Source of the DNA: Glaciecola nitratireducens FR1064 | GTDB lineage: Bacteria > Pseudomonadota > Gammaproteobacteria > Enterobacterales > Alteromonadaceae | NCBI RefSeq assembly: GCF_000226565.1 | Contig: NC_016041.1 | Location: 3,286,001 to 3,350,000 of the forward strand | Reading direction: 5' to 3' | DNA length: 64,000 nucleotides | Part shown: positions 35,145 to 44,373 of the stretch, one piece after another | How the letters are laid out: the number at the start of each line of letters is the position of its first letter | Position numbering within the stretch: position 1 is the first letter of the stretch | Translations under genes and position numbers: made by a program | The notes under the pieces: generated by a model | Told to the model about the DNA's origin: nothing | Database searches by the model: none | Seen by the model: only the letters and a program-made list of their open reading frames with translations

Positions 35145-35951
35145 CTATTTATCAATAAAGGCTTGCTCAATCACATAGTCACCTTTAACGCGCGAAGTGG
35201 CTTTTGAAAACCCTAATTCGTCCAATAACTGCATGGTGTCTTGCAACATATCGTTGTTGCCGCAGAGCATGAAACGGTCGCTGTTAGTGTTGAGTGCCGG
35301 AAGGCCAATATCATCGCTTAACTTGCCACTAGTAATTAGCGTGGTTATGCGTTGATGATGCATAAGGTCGGCATTGTGCTCATCCACAGGTTCAGCGTTG
35401 TTTTCTCTGGTCACACTAGGGAAATAAATTAGCTTTTCCCGCACCAAGTCTCCATAGTATTCGTTCTCAGGCAAAACATTCATAATTTCATCCTGATAAG
35501 CAAGCTCTGAAGTATATCTAACGCAGTGCACCAAAATGACTTTCTCAAAGTGATCGTAAATAAAAGGGTCTCGAATGATACTCATGAAAGGTGCTAAACC
35601 TGTTCCAGTGCTCAATAAATAAAGGTGCTTCCCCTCATTCAAATACCCAGGAACAAGGGTTCCAGTAGGCCTTGTAGTGACAATAATATCGTCACCCACT
35701 TGGATTTCCTGCAGCTTGGAAGTCAGGGCCCCATCAGGCACTTTAATACTGAAAAACTCCAGTTCATCAGCATAGTGCGGGCTCGCAATGCTGTATGCTC
35801 TCAACAATGGTCGACCGTTAACTTCTAGTCCGATCATCACAAACTGACCACTTTCGAATGTTATGCCCGGCTGTCTGGTGGTCTTAAAACTAAATAGCGT
35901 TTCGTTCCAATGATGAACCGAAATCACTTTTTCTGTCACTGTATTGCGCAT
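35145..35951 (-). CDS. fpr: Ferredoxin-NADP+ reductase
   Basis: A 268-residue flavoprotein that passes electrons between NADPH and ferredoxin or flavodoxin. FAD is bound by RPLLRAYSIASP, and NADP by LLSTGTGLAPFMSIIRDP and the later FMLCGNNDMLQDT segment. The layout and RAYSIAS motif are those of bacterial Fpr. The C-terminal end (VIEQAFIDK) extends past the active-site-stacking region, as in the longer bacterial subclass. It probably serves iron-sulfur or oxidative-stress needs; no SoxS-type box was looked for successfully. Confidence 0.9.
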   Translation of the reverse strand: MRNTVTEKVISVHHWNETLFSFKTTRQPGITFESGQFVMIGLEVNGRPLLRAYSIASPHYADELEFFSIKVPDGALTSKLQEIQVGDDIIVTTRPTGTLVPGYLNEGKHLYLLSTGTGLAPFMSIIRDPFIYDHFEKVILVHCVRYTSELAYQDEIMNVLPENEYYGDLVREKLIYFPSVTRENNAEPVDEHNADLMHHQRITTLITSGKLSDDIGLPALNTNSDRFMLCGNNDMLQDTMQLLDELGFSKATSRVKGDYVIEQAFIDK

Positions 35952-36053
35952 TTACTGCTTCCCTAAAAAAACGTAGTCTTCTCAACTTACTGAGCAACTT
36001 AGATGTCTTATATACACTATGTCTTTACTGTCTTAACGCCGTCAAAGTTTAGT

Positions 36054-37460
36054 TTACGGATAATTCGCTTTGGGTTTGAGAAGACCGATCCCAAATACAG
36101 CCATCGCCACTGCGATAAGCGCATTTAGATAGTTGAAAAAAGCATAGGGTGCATAAGAAAGTACATCCACACCTAAAGTGGCGGTATAAAATGCGCCCGC
36201 CGTTGTCCACGGAATGAGACCAGTGGTCATAGTAGAGCCCTCCTCTACTGAACGCGAGAGAATCGCGCTATCCAAATTTTGTTGCTCATATTTAGGCTTG
36301 AAAAGTTGGCAACTAAGAATAATAGATATATAGGCTTCACCCATTGCAATGTTGCCCAAAAAGCCAGATAAAATAGTGGTCGCAATCAGAGTCGCTGTTC
36401 GCTTCACCCTTGCAATAATACCCGCTAGTAGAGCACTCAAGAAACCAGCGCCATGCAAAATTCCACCCAATGCAATCGCCATTAGTGCAAGCAATAAAGT
36501 CCAGCTCATGCTGCTAATGCCGCCGCGCCCCAGTAAAGCATCCAAATTTTGAATACCGGTGGACTCAGGTGTATTTTCCCACAGCGCATTTAGTACAGAA
36601 ATAAGGCTCGCACCTTGGTAAAAAATGGCAATTAGCACAGCAAGCACAATGCTGCATGACATAGTTACCTCAGCGGGCACTTTTCGGATACTCAGTATTG
36701 CTAGCAAAATCAGAGGCATTAGCGTAATTAGCGGAGTAAGGCTGTAATTGTTAGCAAGCGCACTCTGAATTGCATTCACCTCATCAAGATTTAGATTCTG
36801 ATCTCCATAGCTAAACCCGATGATTAAAAATATCACTAAGGTGAGAATAAAAGTGGGTATGGTGGTAAAGAGCATGGCGTAAATATGTCGATAGAGATCA
36901 GTGCCAGCGCTCATTGCAGCGAGGTTTGTCGTATCTGAAATAGGCGACATTTTGTCACCAAAGGTGGCTCCGCACACAATCATACCGGCCACTAAAGGCA
37001 GCGGAATATTCATGGCACTGCCGATGCCGATCAAGACAACACCTAAGGTTCCTACTGTCCCCCAGGAAGTACCAGTTGCAACCGACATCAAGGCGCAAAG
37101 CAGCATCCCCACAGCTAAAAACGAACCTGGGTTAAGCCAACTGAGACCGTAGTACATGAGAGTGGCAATAGTACCGCTGTGCATGAAGCTTGATATCACC
37201 ATCCCAATAAGTATAAAAATATAGATGGCAGGCATGGCTCTAGCGAGTGAGCTAGTCATTAGCTCTCGTATTTGTAAGTACCCGTAGCCAAGACTAAATG
37301 CGTTAAGTCCCATCCACAAAAGACAGAGAAACATTAGCGTATGCAGGCTTATGCCAAGGCCAAAAAGTCCTCCAGCAATCGTGGCGACAACTACGCTAAA
37401 ACAGACGAAAGACTGCAAAAATTTTGGGGTGCGCGGTAAGGTTGGTGTTATATCAGACAT
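36054..37460 (-). CDS. nhaC: NhaC-family Na+/H+ antiporter
   Basis: A 468-residue polytopic transporter of the NhaC family, with around 11-12 membrane segments and the motifs VATGTSWGTVGTLGVVLIGIG, GAMFGDK-like GATFGDKMSPISDTTNLAA, and the MGEAYISIILSC and TTGLIPWTTAGAF regions near the C-terminal end. Family members exchange Na+ for H+, sometimes with malate or lactate. The frame runs 15 codons further upstream without a good ribosome site; MSDITPTLPRTPKF at 37460 is more natural. Together with NhaD it points to a sodium-rich habitat. Confidence 0.85.
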   Translation of the reverse strand: MSDITPTLPRTPKFLQSFVCFSVVVATIAGGLFGLGISLHTLMFLCLLWMGLNAFSLGYGYLQIRELMTSSLARAMPAIYIFILIGMVISSFMHSGTIATLMYYGLSWLNPGSFLAVGMLLCALMSVATGTSWGTVGTLGVVLIGIGSAMNIPLPLVAGMIVCGATFGDKMSPISDTTNLAAMSAGTDLYRHIYAMLFTTIPTFILTLVIFLIIGFSYGDQNLNLDEVNAIQSALANNYSLTPLITLMPLILLAILSIRKVPAEVTMSCSIVLAVLIAIFYQGASLISVLNALWENTPESTGIQNLDALLGRGGISSMSWTLLLALMAIALGGILHGAGFLSALLAGIIARVKRTATLIATTILSGFLGNIAMGEAYISIILSCQLFKPKYEQQNLDSAILSRSVEEGSTMTTGLIPWTTAGAFYTATLGVDVLSYAPYAFFNYLNALIAVAMAVFGIGLLKPKANYP

Positions 37461-37648
37461 CGGGACACAGCATATGAAAAATGAAAATAAAGAATAGCAT
37501 ATCAATGCTTATTGTTAGACGAATATTCATCGCGCAAACTCTTATTTTTATTAAATGATCTAAAACATACCCCTTGTTGAATAAACTATATACCTAGGCG
37601 TTTTACTCGCGCTTTCAATTACCATTAATAATCTACTAAGGCAGCATT

Positions 37649-38824
37649 GTGAACAACAATTCTACTCAATTACGTCGCGTTGACTCCGCGCTCAGAACAG
37701 CATTCATTGCCGATTCCCTTGCTATGCCTGTGCATTGGTACTACCAGCCACTAGAGATAGAGCTCGCCTTTGCTGGCGGTATTCAGCGCTTCGAAGCGGC
37801 GCCGGAGTTTCATCCATCCTCAATTATGTCGTTGCACTCAAAGAACAAGGGAGGCAGACAATCTGCTGATAAAGCACCTTCTGCTTCTGCAACGAACGGT
37901 GCATTGTGGAATAAGCCAGTTCCTCAAGTTGTAGGTGACATTATTCTCAAAGATAAAGCGCAGTTTTGGGACACGCCTAATGTGCATTATCATCAAGGCA
38001 TGAAGGCAGGCGAGAACACACTTAACTCGCATTGCGCCCGCGTCCTCATGCGATCCCTTACTCATACGTCTGGAAGTTACGACCGCAATGACTTTGTTTC
38101 TGCGTACATTGATTTCATGACCGTGCAGCCGCCAGCTCATCCTGATACCTATGCTGAGTCGTACCATCGTGGATTCTTTGCCAACTTGGCACAAGGCCGC
38201 AAGCCAGAAAAGTGTGCTATGAAAACACACGACACCGCATCAATCGGTGGTTTGGTGACAATTGGTCCACTGGTTTTTTCGGAGCGCCTCAAGGGCACCA
38301 ATGAATCAGATATACAGATTGCATGCCGAGCCCATCTTGCACTTACACACCCAGACGAATTCTTAATGCAAGTATGTGACCGTTACGTAACGCTTTTATG
38401 CCGTCTCATGGATGAGGGTGGTGGTGATGGTGTTAAAGCACTGCTAGTGGAAGCGAGTAAAAGTTTACCTAGTTTCGATTTAGCAGGCTTGGTCAAGCGT
38501 AACCTGCCAGACCATCATGTAGTTGGTCATTTATTCTCGCGCGCATGCTACATTTCCGACTCTTGGCCCATAGTGCTGTATTTGGCCTACAAATATCAAG
38601 ATGACCCATGGCAAGCGCTTCGGGTGAACACAAATCTAGGCGGAGATAACGTGCATCGGGGAATAGTGCTGGGCACAATTTTGGGATTACAAACCGATAC
38701 CGTAGCCACCAATTGGTTTACCCAATTGGCGGACCACAAAGTAATTGCTCAAGAGATTGATGTACTGCTCGCTGCATCAGTTAATGCGGCATCAGTTAAC
38801 GAGGCAACCGCTCCCAAATCGTAA
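37649..38824 (+). CDS. ADP-ribosylglycohydrolase family protein
   Basis: A 391-residue protein of the ADP-ribosylglycohydrolase (DraG/ARH) fold family. The start LRTAFIADSLAMPVHWYY and the end NTNLGGDNVHRGIVLGTILG match this large family, where a Gly-Gly-Asp near the C-terminus helps bind the metal. The full DraG metal set is not obvious, so the reaction is uncertain. It starts with GTG, with AAGG seven bases upstream. The 3' end overlaps the convergent ovoA gene by 29 bases. The pairing with ovoA has no obvious biochemical link. Confidence 0.75.
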   Translation: MNNNSTQLRRVDSALRTAFIADSLAMPVHWYYQPLEIELAFAGGIQRFEAAPEFHPSSIMSLHSKNKGGRQSADKAPSASATNGALWNKPVPQVVGDIILKDKAQFWDTPNVHYHQGMKAGENTLNSHCARVLMRSLTHTSGSYDRNDFVSAYIDFMTVQPPAHPDTYAESYHRGFFANLAQGRKPEKCAMKTHDTASIGGLVTIGPLVFSERLKGTNESDIQIACRAHLALTHPDEFLMQVCDRYVTLLCRLMDEGGGDGVKALLVEASKSLPSFDLAGLVKRNLPDHHVVGHLFSRACYISDSWPIVLYLAYKYQDDPWQALRVNTNLGGDNVHRGIVLGTILGLQTDTVATNWFTQLADHKVIAQEIDVLLAASVNAASVNEATAPKS

Positions 38825-40958
38825 GTTCCGATAAAGTGTGCTGAAATTTGTGTTGAGTTTCACGGATCACGAAGGGCACTTTCTGAGGCTCACCGAGTAA
38901 CTTGAAGTGCTTCGAAAGGTGGTCTTTTAGGCCATCTAAGGTGGTGTAGCTTTCCCCATCTTTTTTGAAACCGCCTATCCACTCTTCCTTCGGAGTATGT
39001 TCCTCTAACCATGTATAGGGCGATGCAATAATCAGTAAACCACCATCATTAACTCTCTGGGCCATGTCCTCTAAAAAGCGACTAGGCTGATACAATCGGT
39101 CAATTAAATTAGCCGCTAGCACTAAATCGTAGCCCGTAAATTGAGGCTTAAGATTGCAGGCGTCTCCTTGATAAAATGAAACACGCTCAGCATTTGTTGC
39201 TAAGCCCAAATTTTCCAATGTACGAGTGTGATAGCTAACCAAATCCCCTTCCTCAACGCGGGCATAACGCACAGCGCCCTGCTGAGCCATTTTTGCGCCC
39301 AAACGAATAAAGTTGGCGGAAAAATCAATACCATCTACTGCGTCGAAGTGACGGGCCAACTCAAAACTTGCGCGACCACAAGCACACCCTAAGTCCAGCG
39401 CTCTGCCGCTTGCTTTACCTTTCATTGCCTTAAGGGCAATATCAGCTAATGCTTTCGGAAAGTTTTCTACGCCATACCATGAATCGCCAAAGTGAAACTC
39501 GGCGTACTCTGAAAGCAACTTGTCGCTTTCGTAATAAACCTTAACTTCTGATGCTTCTGCATCGGATGCAATGTAGCGAAACCCTGCATGCTGGGTAAAA
39601 TGGCGTCTGAACGCATATCGCGCTGAAAGCCTAGCTTCGTTTCCGCTTGAAATCCACGAACCACCTTTTATAAGATTGTGTTTGCCATCAAAGGTAGGCG
39701 TGGTGAAATCGTCATACAGTGGATGCACTTTAAAGTTATCGAGAGGGTATATTGGCGTTTCTGTCCATTGCCAAACGTTGCCCACTACATCAAACCATTC
39801 ACCGTGTTGATATCGTGTCACGGGACAGCAAGATGCATAGTGGTCAAGATGCAGGTTGGCGCTAGCAACATTGTTACCGAGTTCTTGCACTCCAGCTTGC
39901 TTGCACAGCAAATGCCATTCGTCTTCAGTAGGCATGCGGATTACTTGCCCGGTTTGCTCGCCCTTCCACTCACAAAAAGCCTTGGCTTCATGACAATTTA
40001 CCTCAGCAGGCCAGTCCCAAGGCATATCAATTTCTTCCGTCATAAGACGCATGCGCCAGCGGTCCTGCCGAAGCCAAAAACAAGGATGTTCCGCTTTGGC
40101 ATACTGGCGCCATGAAAGCCCCTCTTCGCTCCAGAATCGGTCTCTTTCATAACCGCCGGCCTCAACAAACTCGAGGTACTCTTGGTTGCTGACTAAATAC
40201 TTGCTAGCTTTGAATTCAGCAACATCTGCGTTGTGCTGACCGTACTCATTGTCCCACCCATAAAAAGCATCGTCAGTCGATTTTCCAATGCTAACCGAAC
40301 CTGCTGACACTGTGATTAATTTATTTTTGGGTGCCTCACCACTGTCGACGCAAGCAGACCACTGTGGCAAGCGCTTAACTTTAGCAAGATCATGCTGGCG
40401 AATGAGCACTGATGAAGTTTCAAGATGAATACGCTCATGCTCGATACCCATGATGATGGGCCACCACGTATTCTCCCAATTAATAGGGAGTGAGAGCGCT
40501 AAGCTATCAATCAACTGTAGCACCCTAGCGCGCACTTTAGCACGGTATTCTTTTACCTCTGAAACACTTGGCCAATCATAACTTTCTTCCGATAAATCGT
40601 CCCAGCTCATCTCATCGACACCTACCGCAAAAACTGACTCCATGTGCGGGTCAATCCGCTCAGGCAACAATTTCGCAAGCACGAGTTTATTGACGAAAAA
40701 AGTAGCGGTATGCCCAAGATAGAAGATAAGAGGGTGACGCAATGGAATGGCTTTTTGATAAAAGCCGTTGTCATCAACCAAGCAATCAAATAATTGTGTG
40801 TAGGTATCGAAAGTATTGGTGAAGTAAAGGCTAATTTCTTTGCGCTTATCTTCCTCAGCACCACTACTCAGGTTGGGTGTTCTTAGCAACGCTGCTGAAC
40901 TACTAAACCTTGTTGTTCGTTTCTCTAGTTGCTGAGCGTCTTTTGCGGATAATGTCAT
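38796..40958 (-). CDS. ovoA: Ovothiol synthase OvoA (sulfoxide synthase plus methyltransferase)
   Basis: A 720-residue enzyme. A DinB-like domain (about 40-210) holds the iron-binding HxxxHxE, seen as HERIHLE at 174-180. A formylglycine-generating-enzyme-like domain (about 215-460) has MPTEDEWHLLC, WFDVVGNVWQWTE and IKGGSWISSGNEARL. A SAM methyltransferase domain follows with ALDLGCACGRASFEL at about 520. OvoA couples cysteine and histidine with oxygen to 5-histidylcysteine sulfoxide, and its C-terminal domain N-methylates the thiolhistidine in ovothiol synthesis. No OvoB lyase is adjacent. It likely protects against oxidants in sea water. Confidence 0.93.
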   Translation of the reverse strand: MTLSAKDAQQLEKRTTRFSSSAALLRTPNLSSGAEEDKRKEISLYFTNTFDTYTQLFDCLVDDNGFYQKAIPLRHPLIFYLGHTATFFVNKLVLAKLLPERIDPHMESVFAVGVDEMSWDDLSEESYDWPSVSEVKEYRAKVRARVLQLIDSLALSLPINWENTWWPIIMGIEHERIHLETSSVLIRQHDLAKVKRLPQWSACVDSGEAPKNKLITVSAGSVSIGKSTDDAFYGWDNEYGQHNADVAEFKASKYLVSNQEYLEFVEAGGYERDRFWSEEGLSWRQYAKAEHPCFWLRQDRWRMRLMTEEIDMPWDWPAEVNCHEAKAFCEWKGEQTGQVIRMPTEDEWHLLCKQAGVQELGNNVASANLHLDHYASCCPVTRYQHGEWFDVVGNVWQWTETPIYPLDNFKVHPLYDDFTTPTFDGKHNLIKGGSWISSGNEARLSARYAFRRHFTQHAGFRYIASDAEASEVKVYYESDKLLSEYAEFHFGDSWYGVENFPKALADIALKAMKGKASGRALDLGCACGRASFELARHFDAVDGIDFSANFIRLGAKMAQQGAVRYARVEEGDLVSYHTRTLENLGLATNAERVSFYQGDACNLKPQFTGYDLVLAANLIDRLYQPSRFLEDMAQRVNDGGLLIIASPYTWLEEHTPKEEWIGGFKKDGESYTTLDGLKDHLSKHFKLLGEPQKVPFVIRETQHKFQHTLSELTIWERLPR

Positions 40959-41136
40959 AGTCGAAGAGGTTTCTCTTTTTTTAGTATACTGTCATACGGC
41001 TACCTACTGTGTAGCGGTTCACTCTGCTTACTGTATTTATGATGAAGTTGAGTGGTTTTGCAGTAAACAATTCACGGTAATTGCTTAGTAATCATTACTC
41101 TACCCTAAGCACCTGCATAATTCACACTCTAATTAT

Positions 41137-42333
41137 TCAGTTTAACTGCCCGACAATATTATATCCGTAAATGTAATCAAGCTTACTCGCCGCAACTGTG
41201 TCGCTTAGACCAACGTTGGATAAACCCGAAAGAATCGCTAATTTAGCTTGCTCAATAGGCGTGCTCATGTGATACAAAGCAGCATTTTTACGCGCATTGA
41301 GTTGAATATTGCGTGTGCGTGGTAGGCGAATGTTTTGGTACGTTTGCAGCGCAGTTTGAGTATCAACATCACTAGCTAGGCAATGCGCCAAAGCATAGCT
41401 GTCTTCAATGGCCATCGCCGCGCCTTGTGCTAAAAATGGCAACATGGGATGACAAGCATCACCTAAAAGCGTCACGTTTCGATCCGACCATTGTTTGAGG
41501 GGTTTCCTGTCGAACAAGGCCCATAGAAAACAATGCTCTGCCGCGCTCAATAATTCAGTTACTTCTGGATGCCAACCAGCAAAGGTGTCGCGCAGCTCGT
41601 TGATATCACCAGGCTCATTCCACGATTCCTTTTGCCAATCGATGCGCTCTTGCACAGCAACAAAGTTAACTAATTCGCCGCCGCGCAAGTAATAACTCAC
41701 AAAATGCTTGCCAGGGCCTACCCACAGATTTGCATTGGGTTTAACTAAACCTTTAGGAAGTTTGTTAGCTTCGACTACCCCGCGCCAGGCGACTTGTCCG
41801 GTAAATTCAGCAGGTGTTTCACCCAACATACAGGCTTGCACTTTTGATTTGATGCCGTCGGCCCCTATCAGTAAATCAGCCTCTATGGACTCATGGTCAC
41901 TCAACTGTATGCTAATATTTTGTAAGGTCTGCTGGTAACTTTGAACGCCTTTGCCTAAATGAATACTTACGTTCATTTTTTTACAGGCAGTATAAAGAAC
42001 AGTATGTAAGTCAGCCCGGTGAATATGTTGATAATGAGCGCCGTATTTTTGTGTAGCTGCATTTCCCAAAAGCACAGTAAAGTAAGTTTTACCTGTTTGA
42101 TAGTGACGCATAACAGCCGACGTTGGTGCAAATGCCTTAGCGTTAACTTCATCGGCTACACCAAGGGCTTCTAATACATGCATAGCATTCGAACTAAGCT
42201 GTAGTCCGGCGCCTACTTCACCAAGTTGGGAACTTTGTTCGTAAACTACCACCTCAAAGTTACGTTTAGCCAGCGCTAAGGCAGCACACAAACCACCGAT
42301 ACCTGCGCCCGCAATAACAATTTTTTTACCCAA
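41137..42333 (-). CDS. FAD-dependent monooxygenase, salicylate hydroxylase-like
   Basis: A class A flavoprotein monooxygenase of about 398 residues. KKIVIAGAGIGGLCAALALAKR is the FAD-binding Rossmann motif, DLLIGADGIKS the second, and VTLLGDACHPMLPFLAQGAAMAIEDSY the GD motif. Relatives hydroxylate aromatic acids such as salicylate or 3-hydroxybenzoate. Substrate unknown; no ring-cleavage gene is near. The frame is open 23 codons upstream, but TTG at 42333 (MGKKIVIAGAG) has AGGA eight bases before it and gives family-like length, so it is used. Confidence 0.85.
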   Translation of the reverse strand: MGKKIVIAGAGIGGLCAALALAKRNFEVVVYEQSSQLGEVGAGLQLSSNAMHVLEALGVADEVNAKAFAPTSAVMRHYQTGKTYFTVLLGNAATQKYGAHYQHIHRADLHTVLYTACKKMNVSIHLGKGVQSYQQTLQNISIQLSDHESIEADLLIGADGIKSKVQACMLGETPAEFTGQVAWRGVVEANKLPKGLVKPNANLWVGPGKHFVSYYLRGGELVNFVAVQERIDWQKESWNEPGDINELRDTFAGWHPEVTELLSAAEHCFLWALFDRKPLKQWSDRNVTLLGDACHPMLPFLAQGAAMAIEDSYALAHCLASDVDTQTALQTYQNIRLPRTRNIQLNARKNAALYHMSTPIEQAKLAILSGLSNVGLSDTVAASKLDYIYGYNIVGQLN

Positions 42334-42551
42334 AAGAACTATCCTGCAATGTAGACTGGTATGCGAGTAATAGTAGTTCGTTTCCATGTTCAGATAAAGC
42401 AAGATAATGACAAAGCAAGCTTACAGCGCTCAGGTACGTAATAGAGAATAGAAAAAATTCGCTTTGATTCACTCAGGCAGTTGAATCTCTGCTCTTTGAA
42501 CTAAGCCACAGGCATTTATTCGGAATTTATGTCGTTAATAATAACTATGAG

Positions 42552-42635
42552 ATGATCGGCGTGTTTATATTAATTATTGCCGGGGCTCTGCTAGGTCGCA
42601 TATTCAAGCGTAAAAACAAAAAAGTTGATGGGTGA
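42552..42635 (+). CDS. Possible small one-helix membrane protein
   Basis: A 27-residue ORF with a hydrophobic stretch (IGVFILIIAGALLG) followed by a strongly basic tail (RIFKRKNKK), the classic layout of a single-helix peptide with positive-inside end. No convincing ribosome site. It lies in a 331-base gap between the monooxygenase and RhlE-type genes, which otherwise holds nothing recognised. Confidence 0.35.
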   Translation: MIGVFILIIAGALLGRIFKRKNKKVDG

Positions 42636-42664
42636 TAAGAATAACACTCTCGTTTTCGAAAAAG

Positions 42665-43909
42665 TTATTTACGGCTGCGGCCTTTACGACCTCGAGATCT
42701 TCCTCGACGGTCGGATATCGGGTCAGCCTCAAAATTACCATACTCGTCATCATTCACTGACTCTGTTGATACTTTCTGAATGGGCGCAAAACCAGAGATT
42801 ATTTCACGCTTCAACTGACGACCGGTTGCGCGCTCAATAGCCTTCAACTGCTTAGATTCATCCTCACTGAAAAATGAAATCGCTAAACCTGAAGTGCCGG
42901 CACGCCCAGTGCGACCAATGCGATGTGTATAATCTTCGGGTATGTAGGGAAGATTAAAGTTAATAACGCACGGCAGTTGATGAACATTAATGCCACGAGA
43001 GGCGATATCGGTGGCGACGAGCACTTGAATACTGCCACTTTTGAAGCCGTCCAAGGCTTGAGTTCTTGCATGCTGAGTTCTGTTTGCATGAATTGATGCA
43101 GCGCCAATGCCTGAGTTTTCTAACTGCGCAGCCAAACGATCCGCATCGAGCTTAGTGCGAATGAAGACCAGAACTTGCTTCCAATTGTGTTTTTTAAGTA
43201 AATGAATCAGCAGCTCAGCTTTGCGTCCTTTGTCTACAGGGTGCAGTTGCTGCTTAATCTTGTCGATAGCGCTTTTCTCAATAGCCACTTCAATTGAAAC
43301 TGGATTAGTTAACATGTCTTTAGCAAGCGTCTTTATCTGCTTAGAAAAAGTAGCTGAAAACATCAAGGTTTGGCGTTTTATAGGCAGTAGCATTTGGATG
43401 CGACGAATATCGTCGATAAACCCTAAGTCCAACATACGATCGGCCTCGTCTAACACCAATATATCAAGGCGTTCAAAATTCAACGCTCCTTGATTAAATA
43501 GATCAATCAAACGACCAGGAGTAGCAACAAGCAAATCTACCCCGTTCTGTAACTGGAATATTTGCGGCTCAATCCTCACACCACCAAACACAGCCGCTGA
43601 CCGAATATTCATATGGCGACTGTAGTTTTGTACGTTCTCACCAACCTGAGCTGCAAGCTCTCTAGTAGGCACAATTACCAGCGCACGTGGAGATTGAGCT
43701 TGAGAGTTTTCACCACCTGCCAAGAGCTGAATAATAGGCAATGTGAAAGCCGCAGTTTTACCAGTGCCGGTCTGTGCTACCGCCATAACGTCATGATGAT
43801 TCAACACTACTGGAATCGCTTTTGCTTGTATTGGCGATGGCGATTCATAGCCTTGCTCTTGTAAGGTTTTCAAAAGCTCATCGCATAAGCCTAGAGAGCT
43901 AAATGACAT
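42665..43909 (-). CDS. rhlE: DEAD-box RNA helicase, RhlE type
   Basis: A 414-residue ATP-dependent RNA helicase. Q motif and motif I (AQTGTGKTAA), Ib (TPGRL), II (VLDEADRML), III (SATFS), V (ATDIASRGI), and VI (HRIGRTGRAG) are all seen. The tail beyond about residue 370 is basic and ends RRGRSRGRKGRSRK, an RNA-binding extension. RhlE helps ribosome assembly and RNA turnover, particularly in cold. The frame opens ten codons upstream; MSFSSLGLC at 43909, with GAGGA upstream, is chosen. Confidence 0.9.
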   Translation of the reverse strand: MSFSSLGLCDELLKTLQEQGYESPSPIQAKAIPVVLNHHDVMAVAQTGTGKTAAFTLPIIQLLAGGENSQAQSPRALVIVPTRELAAQVGENVQNYSRHMNIRSAAVFGGVRIEPQIFQLQNGVDLLVATPGRLIDLFNQGALNFERLDILVLDEADRMLDLGFIDDIRRIQMLLPIKRQTLMFSATFSKQIKTLAKDMLTNPVSIEVAIEKSAIDKIKQQLHPVDKGRKAELLIHLLKKHNWKQVLVFIRTKLDADRLAAQLENSGIGAASIHANRTQHARTQALDGFKSGSIQVLVATDIASRGINVHQLPCVINFNLPYIPEDYTHRIGRTGRAGTSGLAISFFSEDESKQLKAIERATGRQLKREIISGFAPIQKVSTESVNDDEYGNFEADPISDRRGRSRGRKGRSRK

Positions 43910-44373
43910 AAATAAATATTCCTCGATTAATATCAACACCTTCGCACTATTTGGGCAATGGCTAAATACTTGTTGTCAGGCTAAAAGAGCTGCGCTGGCG
44001 GCTCTCAAATTGGGCAAGAGAATAGCATTTGCAACGACACGTACAATACACTTATTCATCAACCTCGCATCTTTTTTATAATAGTTATGACGAGGCCACT
44101 AAAGCCTCTTGTTTGTGACTGTGCTATTTCATCATCGAGTAACGTAAAATTCACAAAGGATGCTAAATTTGCCTTAAAGTTGATTATGACGAATAAGTAA
44201 ATTAAATTAATAAACTTTAGTCTATTCAAACACTCAAACCTCAATGAAATCAATCTGTGTTGCACAGCGCAGGATTATGGTTTATTTTCGCTATAATCCT
44301 GATATTGGGGTGAAATTAAAATTAGAACAATAAATCATATCTAAAACGACAATAAATGCAGAAGGGATAACCA
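43910..44373. other. Intergenic region with possible tldD promoter
   Basis: A 464-base AT-rich gap between two divergent transcripts. TATAAT at 44292-44297 gives a likely -10 for the tldD-like operon, without a good -35. A short GAGGC/GCCTC hairpin lies at 44092-44108. A 68-codon frame on the minus strand has no support as a gene. Confidence 0.4.

Noticed and set aside
44059-44265. A 68-codon minus-strand frame upstream of the tldD-like gene
   Set aside because: Low-complexity AT-rich composition, no ribosome site, no family match.
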